Notes: generated by a model not told the origin, from the sequence alone. A stretch of 64,000 nucleotides of DNA from SCTD01 sp963784675 (GCA_963784675.1 CAWASE010000019.1:124001-188000), one strand, 5' to 3'; counted from the first letter of the stretch, positions 33,330-41,730 are shown. Numbers and translations are program-made.

Positions 33330-35480
33330 ATGGCCTCCCTGTCGACGCGACTGACCTCCGCCGTCGGCGGTCCGACGGCCGCGGTGCTGGAGAAGAACCT
33401 CGGCCTGCGCACCGTCGGTGACCTGCTGCGGCACTATCCGCGCCGCTACGTCGAGCGCGGTGAGCTGACGCCCTTCCGCGAGCTGGTCGTCGGCGAGTTC
33501 GCCACCGTCCAGGCCGAGGTCCAGGCGGTGTCGCAGCGCCCGGTCCGCAAGAAGCTGCACATCACCGACGTCACGCTGCGCGACGCAGAGGGACGCACGC
33601 TGAAGCTGGCCATCTTCAACAAGCCCTACGTCGGCCAGCAGCTGCGGGTGGGTCGGCAGGCGTTCTTCTCCGGCAAGGTCGAGCGGTTCGGCTCGAACCT
33701 GCAGCTCGCCAACCCCGAGTACCAGCTGCTGGACGACGACAGCGGGGCCGTCGTCGAGGAGTTCGCCGGGCAGTTCATCCCGCTGTACCCGGCGACGGCG
33801 AAGGCGTCCAGCCGGACGATCTACAAGTCCGTCGAGATGGTGCTGGGCATGGTCGACCTCGGCCCCGAACCCCTGCCGCCGGAGCTGCTGGGCCGCCACC
33901 GGCTGATCAGCATGGACAAGGCGCTGCGCGGCATCCACCGGCCGATCGACCGCGACGAGATCCAGCGGGCGAGGGCGCGCCTGACCTGGGACGAGGCGTT
34001 CGTCATGCAGGTCGTGCTCGCCCAACGGCGGGCCGTGACCGCCGGTCTGCCGGGGGTGAGCCGCGCGGGCAGCCCCGACGGCCTGCTCGCCGCGTTCGAC
34101 GGCGCCCTGCCCTTCGCGCTCACCGGTGGTCAGGTCGCGGTCGGGCAGACGCTGGCCGACGAGCTCGCGCGCGAGGCGCCGATGCACCGGCTGCTGCAGG
34201 GTGAGGTCGGCTCGGGCAAGACGATCGTGGCCCTGCGGGCGATGCTGCAGGTCGTCGACTCCGGCGGGCAGGCGGTGCTGCTGGCGCCCACCGAGGTGCT
34301 CGCGCAGCAGCACGCCCGTTCGTTGCAGGCCATGCTCGGGCCGCTGGCGCAGGCGGGCGAGCTCGGCGCGGCCGAGGTCGCCACCCGGGTGGCGCTGCTG
34401 ACCGGCTCGCTCGGCGCCGCTGCCCGCCGCACCGCGCTGGAGCAGACGCGCTCGGGGGAGGCCGGGCTCGTCGTCGGTACGCACGCGCTGCTGTCGGAGG
34501 GGGTCGACTTCCGCGACCTCGGACTGGTGGTCGTCGACGAGCAGCACCGCTTCGGTGTCGAGCAGCGCGACGCCCTGCGGGCCAAGGGCGCCAGCCCCCC
34601 GCACGTGCTCGTCATGACCGCCACCCCCATCCCGCGGACGATCGCGATGACCGTCTACGGCGACCTGGAGGTGTCGACGCTGGCCGAGCTGCCCCGCGGC
34701 CGGTCGCCGATCCGCTCGACGGTGGTCGCGGTCGCCGAGCACCCGGAGTGGGTCGACCGGGCCTGGCAGCGCATCCGCGAGGAGGTCGCGTTGGGCCGGC
34801 AGGCCTTCGTGGTGTGCCCCCGCATCGGGGGCGACGAGCCGGAGGAGCGCGGCAAGGACGGTCGGCGACCGGGCGTGGCCGTGCTCGACGTCCACCTCAT
34901 GCTCGCCCACGGACCGCTGAACGGGCTGCGCCTGGACGTCCTGCACGGACGGATGACGCCCGAGGACAAGGACGCGGTGATGGCCCGCTTCGTCGCCGGT
35001 GGGCTGGACGTGCTGATCGCGACGACCGTGATCGAGGTGGGCGTCGACGTGCCCAACGCCACCGTCATGGTCGTGCTCGACGCAGAGCGCTTCGGCGTCA
35101 GTCAGCTCCACCAGCTGCGTGGCCGCGTCGGTCGCGGCAGCGAGGCCTCGCTCTGCCTGCTCGTCACCGAGGCCGAGCCGGACTCGCCCTCGCGCACCCG
35201 GCTCGACGCCGTCGCCGCCACCAACGACGGTTTCGCCCTCTCGCGGGTCGACCTCGAGCAGCGTCGTGAGGGCGACGTGCTGGGTGCAAGCCAGTCCGGT
35301 CGGCGCAGCTCGCTGCGGATGCTGCGGGTGCTCGACCACGAGGACGTCATCGCCGAGGCGCGCGCCGAGGCGATCGGGCTCGTCGAGCGCGACCCGCTGC
35401 TGGCCGAGCACGCCGGTCTGCGGCAGGCGGTCCTGGACGTGCTCGACGAGGAACGTGCCGACTTCCTGGAGAAGGCCTAG
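33330..35480 (+). CDS. recG: ATP-dependent DNA helicase RecG
   Basis: Branch-migration helicase that remodels stalled replication forks. The 716-residue protein has the N-terminal wedge OB domain, Walker A in QGEVGSGKTIVALRAM, the DEQHRFGVEQR (DEQH) box, TATPIPRTIAM, and the C-terminal VIEVGVDVPNAT and QLRGRVGRG motifs. The last codons (Glu-Lys-Ala-stop) form the first unit of an 18-bp tandem repeat that runs towards rsmD. Confidence 0.95.
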   Translation: MASLSTRLTSAVGGPTAAVLEKNLGLRTVGDLLRHYPRRYVERGELTPFRELVVGEFATVQAEVQAVSQRPVRKKLHITDVTLRDAEGRTLKLAIFNKPYVGQQLRVGRQAFFSGKVERFGSNLQLANPEYQLLDDDSGAVVEEFAGQFIPLYPATAKASSRTIYKSVEMVLGMVDLGPEPLPPELLGRHRLISMDKALRGIHRPIDRDEIQRARARLTWDEAFVMQVVLAQRRAVTAGLPGVSRAGSPDGLLAAFDGALPFALTGGQVAVGQTLADELAREAPMHRLLQGEVGSGKTIVALRAMLQVVDSGGQAVLLAPTEVLAQQHARSLQAMLGPLAQAGELGAAEVATRVALLTGSLGAAARRTALEQTRSGEAGLVVGTHALLSEGVDFRDLGLVVVDEQHRFGVEQRDALRAKGASPPHVLVMTATPIPRTIAMTVYGDLEVSTLAELPRGRSPIRSTVVAVAEHPEWVDRAWQRIREEVALGRQAFVVCPRIGGDEPEERGKDGRRPGVAVLDVHLMLAHGPLNGLRLDVLHGRMTPEDKDAVMARFVAGGLDVLIATTVIEVGVDVPNATVMVVLDAERFGVSQLHQLRGRVGRGSEASLCLLVTEAEPDSPSRTRLDAVAATNDGFALSRVDLEQRREGDVLGASQSGRRSSLRMLRVLDHEDVIAEARAEAIGLVERDPLLAEHAGLRQAVLDVLDEERADFLEKA

Positions 35481-35539
35481 CCACCGGAGAAGGCCCACTC
35501 ACCGGAGAAGGCCCACTCACCGGAGAAGGCCCAGCCACC
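35468..35539 (+). repeat. 18-bp tandem repeat, four copies, recG-rsmD gap
   Basis: Copies start at 35468, 35486, 35504 and 35522. The unit is GGAGAAGGCCCACTCACC; copy 1 carries TAG (the recG stop) where the others have CAC or CAG. 18 bp equals six codons, so the array stays in the recG frame. Confidence 0.95.
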
Positions 35540-35551
35540 GGGAGGGGGTCG

Positions 35552-35557
35552 TAGGCT
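35552..35557 (+). promoter_or_regulatory. leaderless-type -10 of rsmD
   Basis: TAGGCT is followed by 7 nt and the rsmD GTG. Confidence 0.45.
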
Positions 35558-35564
35558 GCTGCGG

Positions 35565-36122
35565 GTGACCCGTGTGATCGCGGGCGAGGCCCGCGGCCGT
35601 CGCCTGAAGGTGCCCGACGGGCTCGGCACCCGACCCACCACCGACCGGGCGCGCGAGGGCCTGTTCTCGTCGTTGCAGTCGCTGCTGGACCTGGACGGGG
35701 CCAGGGTGCTGGACCTCTACGCCGGCTCCGGTGCGCTCGGGCTGGAGGCGCTGTCGCGCGGGGCCGCGAGCGCCACCCTGGTCGAGGACGACCCCGCGAC
35801 CGTGCGCGTGCTGCAGCTCAACATCGCGCACGTCGGCCTGCCGGGAGCGCACGTCCTGCAGGTCGCCGCCGAGCGCTTCCTGGCCGCCGAACCGGAACCG
35901 CGCTACGACCTCGTCCTGCTCGACCCGCCGTACGAGCTCGACGCCGACCCGGTGCTCGAGCTGGTCGTGCCGTGGCTCGTCCCCGACGCCGTGGTGGCGC
36001 TCGAACGGCCCTCGCGGGGAGCCGATCCGGCGTGGCCGGCAGGGTTGGAAGGGGTGCGCTCACGGCGCTACGGCGAGGCCACGCTCTGGTACGCCACCTC
36101 TGCTAGCGTCGCTTCACCATGA
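35565..36122 (+). CDS. rsmD: 16S rRNA guanine(966)-N2-methyltransferase
   Basis: A 185-residue Rossmann-fold methyltransferase: VIAGEARGRRLKVPDG at the N-terminus, SAM site VLDLYAGSGALGLEAL, and the DPPY catalytic tetrapeptide in VLLDPPYEL. It precedes coaD, the universal rsmD-coaD pairing. The stop overlaps a five-codon ORF by ATGA, which in turn overlaps the coaD GTG. Confidence 0.9.
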   Translation: MTRVIAGEARGRRLKVPDGLGTRPTTDRAREGLFSSLQSLLDLDGARVLDLYAGSGALGLEALSRGAASATLVEDDPATVRVLQLNIAHVGLPGAHVLQVAAERFLAAEPEPRYDLVLLDPPYELDADPVLELVVPWLVPDAVVALERPSRGADPAWPAGLEGVRSRRYGEATLWYATSASVASP

Positions 36123-36136
36123 GGGCGGCGACGTGA
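36119..36136 (+). other. five-codon ORF bridging rsmD and coaD
   Basis: ATG AGG GCG GCG ACG TGA. Its ATG overlaps the rsmD stop (ATGA) and its TGA overlaps the coaD start (GTGA). AGGG for coaD lies inside it. It may hand ribosomes from rsmD to coaD. Confidence 0.5.
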
Positions 36137-36615
36137 GACGGGCCGTCTGCCCGGGGTCCTTCGACCCGGTGACGTTCGGCCACCTCGACATCGTCGAGCG
36201 GGCCAGCAAGATCTACGACGAGGTCACCGTCGCGGTCCTGGTGAACAAGAAGAAGTCCTCGCTGTTCACCGTCGAGGAGCGCATGGACCTGCTGCGCGAG
36301 GTCACCGCCGGGTACGGGAACATCAAGGTGGCCAGCTTCCACGGCCTGCTCGTCGACTACTGCCGCACCGAGGACATCCCCGTCATCGTCAAGGGGCTGC
36401 GGGCGATCAGCGACTTCGACTACGAGCTGCAGATGGCGCAGATGAACCACGGTCTGGCGGGCGTCGAGACGATGTTCATGACCACCAACCCGCTGTACTC
36501 GTTCCTGTCGTCCAGCCTGGTCAAAGAGGTGGCGACGTACGGCGGCGACGTCTCCGGACTGGTCCCGGACCTGGTCCACGCGTCTCTGCTGACGCGCCTG
36601 GCAGAGCAGCGATGA
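36133..36615 (+). CDS. coaD: phosphopantetheine adenylyltransferase
   Basis: The fourth step of coenzyme A synthesis. The 160-residue nucleotidyltransferase has CPGSFDPVTFGHLDIVER (HxGH-type), KKKSSLFTVEERM, and the C-terminal YSFLSSSLVKEVATYGGDVSG. The GTG at 36133 has AGGG 8 nt upstream. A TAGCGT box at 36104-36109 inside rsmD could give a separate transcript. Confidence 0.95.
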   Translation: MRRAVCPGSFDPVTFGHLDIVERASKIYDEVTVAVLVNKKKSSLFTVEERMDLLREVTAGYGNIKVASFHGLLVDYCRTEDIPVIVKGLRAISDFDYELQMAQMNHGLAGVETMFMTTNPLYSFLSSSLVKEVATYGGDVSGLVPDLVHASLLTRLAEQR

Positions 36616-37265
36616 CCGGCCCCGCGCCGGCCGCGAACCCCACCGCCGACGTCGACGCCGCGCTGGACCAGCTCACCGACATCCTGGAGCAGGCGCGGGC
36701 GCTGCCCATGTCGGCGTCCTGCGTCGTGCACCGCGGCGAGCTGCTGGCGCTGGTCGACGACGCCCGCGCGCTGCTGCCGACCGCGCTCGCGCAGGCCGAG
36801 CAGGTGCTGCTCGAGCGGCAGGCGCTGCTGCAGGACGCCCGTGCCGAGGCCGAGCGCATCGTCGCCGACGCCACCCGGGAGCAGGACGCGATGGTCGCCG
36901 CGACGTCGGTCTTCACGCGGGCGCAGGCCGAGGCCGACCGCATGCTCGCCGACGCGCACCACGACGCCGAGGCGATGCGGCTGCAGACCGAGGACTACGT
37001 CGACGCCAAGCTCGCCAACTTCGAGATCGTGCTGTCCAAGACGCTCGCGACGGTCGAGCGTGGCCGGGCGCGGCTGACCGGTCGCACCGAGCTCGACGAG
37101 CTGCAGGGCCCCGAGCCGGTGCTGCCGGGCGGCAGTGGCAGCGGTGGCAGCAGCGGCGGCAGTGCCGGGGGCGACGAGTACGCGCCGGAGCCCGACGACA
37201 GCGGTCTGGCGACGCTCGACGCGCTCATCGAGGGCGGCGGGCGTACCGGCCGCGAGCAGCGGTGA
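36612..37265 (+). CDS. SepIVA-like coiled-coil division protein
   Basis: A 217-residue acidic coiled-coil protein. A short conserved motif CVVHRGELLALVDDAR near residue 37 is followed by a long coiled coil (about 50-150) and a Gly/Ser/acidic tail with SGSGGSSGGSAGGDEY. Mycobacterial SepIVA (Rv2927c), needed for septation, sits in the same place before DUF177 and rnc, and has this layout. The ATG overlaps the coaD stop by 4 nt. Confidence 0.8.
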   Translation: MTGPAPAANPTADVDAALDQLTDILEQARALPMSASCVVHRGELLALVDDARALLPTALAQAEQVLLERQALLQDARAEAERIVADATREQDAMVAATSVFTRAQAEADRMLADAHHDAEAMRLQTEDYVDAKLANFEIVLSKTLATVERGRARLTGRTELDELQGPEPVLPGGSGSGGSSGGSAGGDEYAPEPDDSGLATLDALIEGGGRTGREQR

Positions 37266-37332
37266 CGCGTCGGTCCGACGTTCCGGTAGCCTCACCGACG
37301 GTCTTGTCCGACCCCCTCCGCCCCACGAGCCC

Positions 37333-37929
37333 GTGAACAGGAAGCCGCAGCACCGCCTCGATCCCCGTCTGCCCCTCGTCCTCGACACGCGCGAGCTGGG
37401 CCGGCGGCCGGGATCGATGCAGCCGCTGGAGCTGACGGTCCCGGCGCCCGCAGGCCTGGGGGTCGAGCTGATCGGCGTCCCCGTCGGCGCCGGCGTCGAG
37501 CTGGATCTTCGGCTCGAGTCGGTGATGGAGGGGGTGCTGGTGAGCGGCACGGCGACCGTCCCCCTCGCGGGGGAGTGCGGCCGCTGCCTGGAGTCCGTCG
37601 AGGACTCCCTGGTCGTCGATCTGCAAGAGCTGTTCGCCTACGAGCAGAGCGAAGCGGACGAGGACGACGCCGCACGCATGGAGGGCGACCTGCTCGACCT
37701 CGAACCCGTGCTGCGGGACGCGGTCGTGCTCGCGCTGCCGCTGACCCCGCTGTGCGACCCCGAGTGCGCGGGGCTGTGCGTCGAGTGCGGCGGACGGCTC
37801 GACGACCTCCCGGCCGACCACGGGCACAGCGCTCCGGACCCCCGGTGGGCCGCCCTGGCAGACTTGACCCCGCACGACCCGTCCGACCCGAGCACCGGTC
37901 CAGGCACGTCGACAGTTCAGGAGCAGTAG
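37333..37929 (+). CDS. DUF177 (YceD) protein
   Basis: A 198-residue YceD-family protein. Two cysteine clusters, CGRCLESVEDSL near residue 80 and CDPECAGLCVECGG near residue 144, look zinc-binding. YceD precedes rpmF in nearly all bacteria and is linked to 23S rRNA maturation. The GTG at 37333 is chosen because an upstream TTG frame ends there in a TGA; the ribosome-binding site is weak. TAGCCT at 37287-37292 may be the promoter. Confidence 0.85.
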   Translation: MNRKPQHRLDPRLPLVLDTRELGRRPGSMQPLELTVPAPAGLGVELIGVPVGAGVELDLRLESVMEGVLVSGTATVPLAGECGRCLESVEDSLVVDLQELFAYEQSEADEDDAARMEGDLLDLEPVLRDAVVLALPLTPLCDPECAGLCVECGGRLDDLPADHGHSAPDPRWAALADLTPHDPSDPSTGPGTSTVQEQ

Positions 37930-37931
37930 TC

Positions 37932-38102
37932 ATGGCCGTCCCGAAGCGCAAGATGTCGCGCAGCAACACCCGCTCGCGCCGTGCGCAGTGGAAGACCACT
38001 GCCCCGACGCTCACCACCTGCGACCGCGGCCACGTCGCGCTGCCGCACACGGTCTGCACCGAGTGCGGCCGGTACGACAAGCGCACCGTCGTGGCGGTCT
38101 GA
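37932..38102 (+). CDS. rpmF: 50S ribosomal protein L32
   Basis: A 56-residue L32: AVPKRKMSRSNTRSRRAQWK, with CDRGH and CTECGRYDKR cysteines that form a zinc ribbon. AGGAG lies 8 nt before the ATG. It follows DUF177 by 2 nt and precedes plsX, the conserved rpmF-plsX order. Confidence 0.95.
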   Translation: MAVPKRKMSRSNTRSRRAQWKTTAPTLTTCDRGHVALPHTVCTECGRYDKRTVVAV

Positions 38103-38133
38103 CCGGTCCTTCCGGACCCTGTAGGACTGCGTC

Positions 38134-39153
38134 GTGCCGACCGTCGCGCTGGACCTGCTCGGCGGTGACCACGCCCCCGAGTCGGTGGTCGACGGCGCGC
38201 TGCTGCTCGTCGACCGCGAGCCCGACGTCGAGATCGTGCTCGTCGGCCCGACCGCGACGGCGCAGGCGCTGCTCGCCGAGCGCGGCGCCAGCGGGCGGCT
38301 GCGGCTGGTCCAGGCCAGTCAGGTCATCGGCATGGACGAGGAACCCGCGCGCGCCGTGCGGGCCAAGCGCGACGCCACGGTCCGCGTCGCCGCCCGGCTG
38401 GTGCGCGACGGCTCGGCCGACGCGGTCGTGTCCGTCGGTTCGACCGGCGCCGCCATGGCGGCGGCGCTGTTCACGGTCGGCCGCCTCAAGGGCGTGAGCC
38501 GGCCGGCGCTCGCGGCGGTCATCCCGTCCCAGGCCGGGCCGCTGGTGTTCCTGGACGCCGGCGCCTCCGCCGACGCCACCGCCGCACAGCTGGCCCAGTT
38601 CGCGCTGGCCGGGTCGGCGCTCGCCACCGTCCGCTACGGCATCGAGCGACCGCGGGTGGGGCTGCTGTCCATCGGCTCCGAGCCCGGCAAGGGCGACGAG
38701 CTGCGCAAGGCCGCCTTCGCGCTGCTGTCGGAGCTGCCGATCGACTTCGTCGGCAACGTCGAGGGGCACGACGTCCCGTTCGGCGGCACCGTCGACGTCG
38801 TCGTCACCGACGGCTTCACCGGGAACGTGCTGGCCAAGGGGCTCGAGGGGGCCGCCGCCATGCTCGACGCGGTGCTGCGCAGCTCGCTGGCCGGCTCGCC
38901 GGAGGCGCTCGCGGCCCTGACGGAGGTCACCGGCACGATGAGCCCGGAAGCCCTCGGCGGCGGGGTGCTGCTGGGCGTCAACGGCGTGGTCGTCGTCGGG
39001 CACGGCGCCAGCAGCCCGGAAGCGGTGGCCAGCTGCCTGTCCACGGCCGCGAACGCCGTCCGGGAGGGGTTGGTGCCGCGCATCGCGGCGGCGCTCCTCG
39101 AGCTGCTGGACCGTGCCGCGGCGAGCGCGCCACCGCAGGCGGCCGCCTCGTGA
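38134..39153 (+). CDS. plsX: phosphate acyltransferase PlsX
   Basis: Makes acyl-phosphate from acyl-ACP for phospholipid synthesis. The 339-residue protein starts VALDLLGGDHAPESVVDGAL and has VVSVGSTGAAMAAALF and VVVTDGFTGNVLAKGLEG. The GTG follows a weaker TAGGAC box. It overlaps acpP by 4 nt. Confidence 0.95.
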   Translation: MPTVALDLLGGDHAPESVVDGALLLVDREPDVEIVLVGPTATAQALLAERGASGRLRLVQASQVIGMDEEPARAVRAKRDATVRVAARLVRDGSADAVVSVGSTGAAMAAALFTVGRLKGVSRPALAAVIPSQAGPLVFLDAGASADATAAQLAQFALAGSALATVRYGIERPRVGLLSIGSEPGKGDELRKAAFALLSELPIDFVGNVEGHDVPFGGTVDVVVTDGFTGNVLAKGLEGAAAMLDAVLRSSLAGSPEALAALTEVTGTMSPEALGGGVLLGVNGVVVVGHGASSPEAVASCLSTAANAVREGLVPRIAAALLELLDRAAASAPPQAAAS

Positions 39154-39425
39154 CCGCCGCCGGTGCGCCGACCGAGGCCGAGGTGCTGGCGGTCGTGCAG
39201 CAGGCCGTCGCCACCGTCCTGGAGATCGACGCCGACTCCGTCCGCCGCGAGACGCGCTTCACCGCCGACCTCGCCGCCGACTCGCTCGCGCTCGTCGAGA
39301 TCGTCGAGATCATCGAGGAGACCCTCGCGCCGCGGGCCCGGGCAGGCTTCCACCTCGAGGACGAGGACCTCGACGGTCTGACCACCGTCGGGGCCGCGGT
39401 CGACTACGCGCTGGCCCGGCTGTGA
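39150..39425 (+). CDS. acpP: acyl carrier protein
   Basis: A 91-residue ACP. The phosphopantetheine serine is in ADSLALVEIVEIIEE, with the upstream ETRFTADLAADS helix. The GTG overlaps plsX stop (GTGA). Slightly long at the C-terminus but otherwise a normal type II ACP; PlsX just upstream uses acyl-ACP as substrate. Confidence 0.9.
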   Translation: MTAAGAPTEAEVLAVVQQAVATVLEIDADSVRRETRFTADLAADSLALVEIVEIIEETLAPRARAGFHLEDEDLDGLTTVGAAVDYALARL

Positions 39426-39441
39426 CCGCGACCGCCCGCTC

Positions 39442-40170
39442 GTGAGCCGGCACCCGACGCACGAGGCGGGTCCGCCGTACACGCTGCTGGAAGCGGCGCT
39501 CGGCACGGCGGTGTCACCGGTGCTGCTGGAGCTCGCGCTGACGCACCGGTCCTATGCCTACGAGCACGGCGGGCTGCTGCCGAACGAGCGGCTGGAGTTC
39601 CTCGGCGACGCGGTGCTCGGGCTGGTCGTCACCGACGCGCTGTACCGCTCCCACCCCGACCTGGCCGAGGGTGAGCTGGCCAAGCTGCGCGCCGCGGTCG
39701 TCAACGCCCGCGCGTTGGCGCAGGTGGCCCGCGCCCTGCAGCTGGGGCGGTGGCTGCGGCTGGGCCGCGGCGAGGAGGTGACCGGCGGACGCGACAAGAA
39801 CTCGATCCTCGCGGACACCATGGAGGCGGTCATCGGAGCGGTGTACCTGGACCGCGGGGTCGAGGCCGCCGGCGTCCTGGTGCGCCTGCTGTTCGAGCCC
39901 CTCATGCAGGCCGCGGCGCGCGAGGGGGCGGCGCTGGACTGGAAGACCGCCCTGCAGGAGCTGACAGCCGGGCAGGGGCTGGGCGTACCCGACTACCGGA
40001 TCACCGAGAGCGGCCCGGACCACCAGAAGAGCTTCGTCGCCGAGGTGCACCTGCAGGGCGCCGCCTACGGCGTCGGCGAGGGCGGCAGCAAGAAGCAGGC
40101 CGAGCAGGAGGCCGCGGCGAACGCCCACGCCCGCCTCGTGCAGGGCGTCCCGCCGGACGTCCGTGCCTGA
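39442..40170 (+). CDS. rnc: ribonuclease III
   Basis: Double-strand RNA endonuclease. The 242-residue protein has the signature NERLEFLGDAVLGLVV near residue 49, the metal Glu/Asp in DTMEAVIGAVYLDRG, and a C-terminal dsRNA-binding domain (ending GSKKQAEQEAAANAHARL). It overlaps mutM by 8 nt, a long overlap, so translation is probably coupled. Confidence 0.95.
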   Translation: MSRHPTHEAGPPYTLLEAALGTAVSPVLLELALTHRSYAYEHGGLLPNERLEFLGDAVLGLVVTDALYRSHPDLAEGELAKLRAAVVNARALAQVARALQLGRWLRLGRGEEVTGGRDKNSILADTMEAVIGAVYLDRGVEAAGVLVRLLFEPLMQAAAREGAALDWKTALQELTAGQGLGVPDYRITESGPDHQKSFVAEVHLQGAAYGVGEGGSKKQAEQEAAANAHARLVQGVPPDVRA

Positions 40171-41017
40171 GCTGCCCGAGGTCGAGGTCGTCCGCCAGGG
40201 GCTGGAGCGGGGACTGACGGGCCGCACCGTGCAGGACGTCACCGTGACGCACCCGCGGGCCGTCCGGCGCCACGAGGCGGGCGCGCTCGACTTCGCCGCG
40301 CGGCTGGCCGGACGCACGCTGGGCGTCGCCCGTCGGCGCGGGAAGTACCTGTGGCTGCCGCTGGACTCCGGCGAGGTGCTCACCGGGCACCTGGGCATGA
40401 GCGGTCAGCTGCTCGTGGTGCCGGCCGACAGCCCTGCGCAGAAGCACCTGCACGTCCGGGTGCGCTTTGCCGACGGTGGCCGTGAGCTGCGCTTCGTCGA
40501 CCAGCGGACGTTCGGTGGGCTGCTGGTCGTCGCTGACGGCGATCCGGTGCCGCCGCTGCTGGCGCACATCGCCCGGGACCCGCTGGACCCAGCGTTCGAC
40601 GACGAGGCGTTCGTGGCCGCTCTGCGGGCGCGGCGGACCGGCCTCAAGCGGGCCCTGCTCGACCAGACGCTCGTCAGCGGGATCGGCAACATCTACGCCG
40701 ACGAGACGCTCTGGCGTGCGCAGCTGCACGGCGCCCGGCCGACCGAGGCGCTCACCCGCCCGACGGCGCGGCGGATCCTGGCGCAGGCGCGCGCGGTGCT
40801 CGCCGAAGCCATCGCCGCCGGCGGCACGAGCTTCGACGCGCTGTACGTCTCGACCGAGGGGGTGAGCGGGCTGTTCGAGCGTTCCCTGAACGCCTACGGG
40901 CGCGAGGACCAGCCCTGCCCGCGGTGCGGGAGCCCGATCCGCCGCGAGTCGTTCATGAACCGCTCGTCGTTCAGCTGTCCGCGCTGTCAGCCGCGGCCGC
41001 GCGCCGGGCGTTGGTGA
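40163..41017 (+). CDS. mutM: formamidopyrimidine-DNA glycosylase
   Basis: Removes oxidised purines such as 8-oxoguanine. The 284-residue protein begins PELPEVEVVRQGL (catalytic Pro and Glu after Met removal), has GHLGMSGQL and the DNA-binding helix-2-turn-helix, and ends in a zinc finger CPRCGSPIRRESFMNRSS with a second CPRC pair. The 3' end overlaps a convergent small ORF by 47 nt. Confidence 0.95.
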   Translation: MPELPEVEVVRQGLERGLTGRTVQDVTVTHPRAVRRHEAGALDFAARLAGRTLGVARRRGKYLWLPLDSGEVLTGHLGMSGQLLVVPADSPAQKHLHVRVRFADGGRELRFVDQRTFGGLLVVADGDPVPPLLAHIARDPLDPAFDDEAFVAALRARRTGLKRALLDQTLVSGIGNIYADETLWRAQLHGARPTEALTRPTARRILAQARAVLAEAIAAGGTSFDALYVSTEGVSGLFERSLNAYGREDQPCPRCGSPIRRESFMNRSSFSCPRCQPRPRAGRW

Positions 41018-41219
41018 CGTCGCCCCTCGGGCTTCGGTCGAGGACCTCGCGCAGCCCGGCCGGCCAGGACCCGTCGGCCTGGCGGGGCGTCCAGCCCTGA
41101 CGGGTCTCCCACTGCGAGCCGCAGCCCGCGCACGCCCACAGCTCGGCGCGACGGGTCGGCGACCAGTCGCACAGGTTGCGGCAGGGATGGACGGCGAGCG
41201 CCGGTCCGTTCGTGGGCAC
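40971..41219 (-). CDS. small zinc-ribbon-like protein, function unknown
   Basis: An 82-residue protein on the minus strand: HPCRNLCDWSPTRRAELWACAGCG has paired Cys, followed by Trp-rich QGWTPRQADGSWPAGL. High GC at third positions over its whole length supports real coding. It starts with GTG at 41219 and its 3' end overlaps mutM by 47 nt, so the overlap is real if both genes are used. Function unknown. Confidence 0.6.
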   Translation of the reverse strand: MPTNGPALAVHPCRNLCDWSPTRRAELWACAGCGSQWETRQGWTPRQADGSWPAGLREVLDRSPRGDVTNARRAAAADSADS

Positions 41220-41258
41220 GGGTCCATTCTCGGGCAGCAGGCGGACGCGCGCGCGTCG

Positions 41259-41264
41259 TAGCCT
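41259..41264 (+). promoter_or_regulatory. leaderless-type -10 of acyP leader
   Basis: TAGCCT is followed by 6 nt and GTG at 41271, the start of a four-codon ORF that overlaps acyP. Confidence 0.45.
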
Positions 41265-41270
41265 GCGGCC

Positions 41271-41285
41271 GTGACCGTCCGATGA
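41271..41285 (+). other. four-codon upstream ORF overlapping acyP
   Basis: GTG ACC GTC CGA TGA; its TGA overlaps the acyP ATG (ATGA). With a leaderless promoter this short frame may load ribosomes that then restart at acyP. Confidence 0.45.
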
Positions 41286-41572
41286 CCGACAGCCCCCCTG
41301 AGTCCGTGCGGCTGACGGCGACGGTGTCCGGCCGGGTGCAGGGGGTCGGGTTCCGGTGGTGGACCCGCGCCCGGGCGTTGGAGCTCGGTCTGGTCGGCAG
41401 CGCCACCAACCTCGACGACGGACGCGTGGAGGTGGTGGCCGAGGGAGTCCGCGCAGACCTCGAGGCGCTGCTGGCGGTGCTGCGCGGTGGCGCGACGCCG
41501 GGCCACGTGGCCTTCGTCGGCGACCGCTTCGGCCCGCCGCGCGGGAACCTGCACGGGTTCGTCGAACGCTGA
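41282..41572 (+). CDS. acyP: acylphosphatase
   Basis: A 96-residue acylphosphatase that hydrolyses carboxyl-phosphate bonds. The catalytic Arg and Asn sit in SGRVQGVGFRWW near residue 17 and SATNLDDGRVEVVAEG. The ATG lies 11 nt after a GTG that begins a tiny ORF, with no separate ribosome-binding site. It often precedes smc in actinobacteria, as here. Confidence 0.9.
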   Translation: MTDSPPESVRLTATVSGRVQGVGFRWWTRARALELGLVGSATNLDDGRVEVVAEGVRADLEALLAVLRGGATPGHVAFVGDRFGPPRGNLHGFVER

Positions 41573-41623
41573 CGCGCCGTCGCGCGCTCGTCCTGGATTC
41601 GTGACGGGATCGTGATCAAAGGC

Positions 41624-41652
41624 TTGACCGGTCGCCGCCGGCCTGTCACGAT
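41624..41652 (+). promoter_or_regulatory. promoter of small coiled-coil gene
   Basis: TTGACC (41624-41629), a 17-bp spacer and CACGAT (41647-41652) form a recognisable housekeeping promoter about 80 nt before the ATG. Confidence 0.5.
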
Positions 41653-41730
41653 GGGGTCCACCGCCCCTCCGGCCCGCCACCGGCCGTGACGAGGGAGCCG
41701 ATTCGCCCTCAACGTGGAGGATTTACAGTC

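Noticed and set aside
35468..35539. CRISPR array
   Set aside because: Repeats are 18 bp directly adjoining, with no spacers or cas genes. The same holds for the other tandem arrays.
37304..37336. TTG uORF overlapping the DUF177 start
   Set aside because: TTG with no ribosome site; the TGA overlap with GTG could be chance. Kept only as a note.
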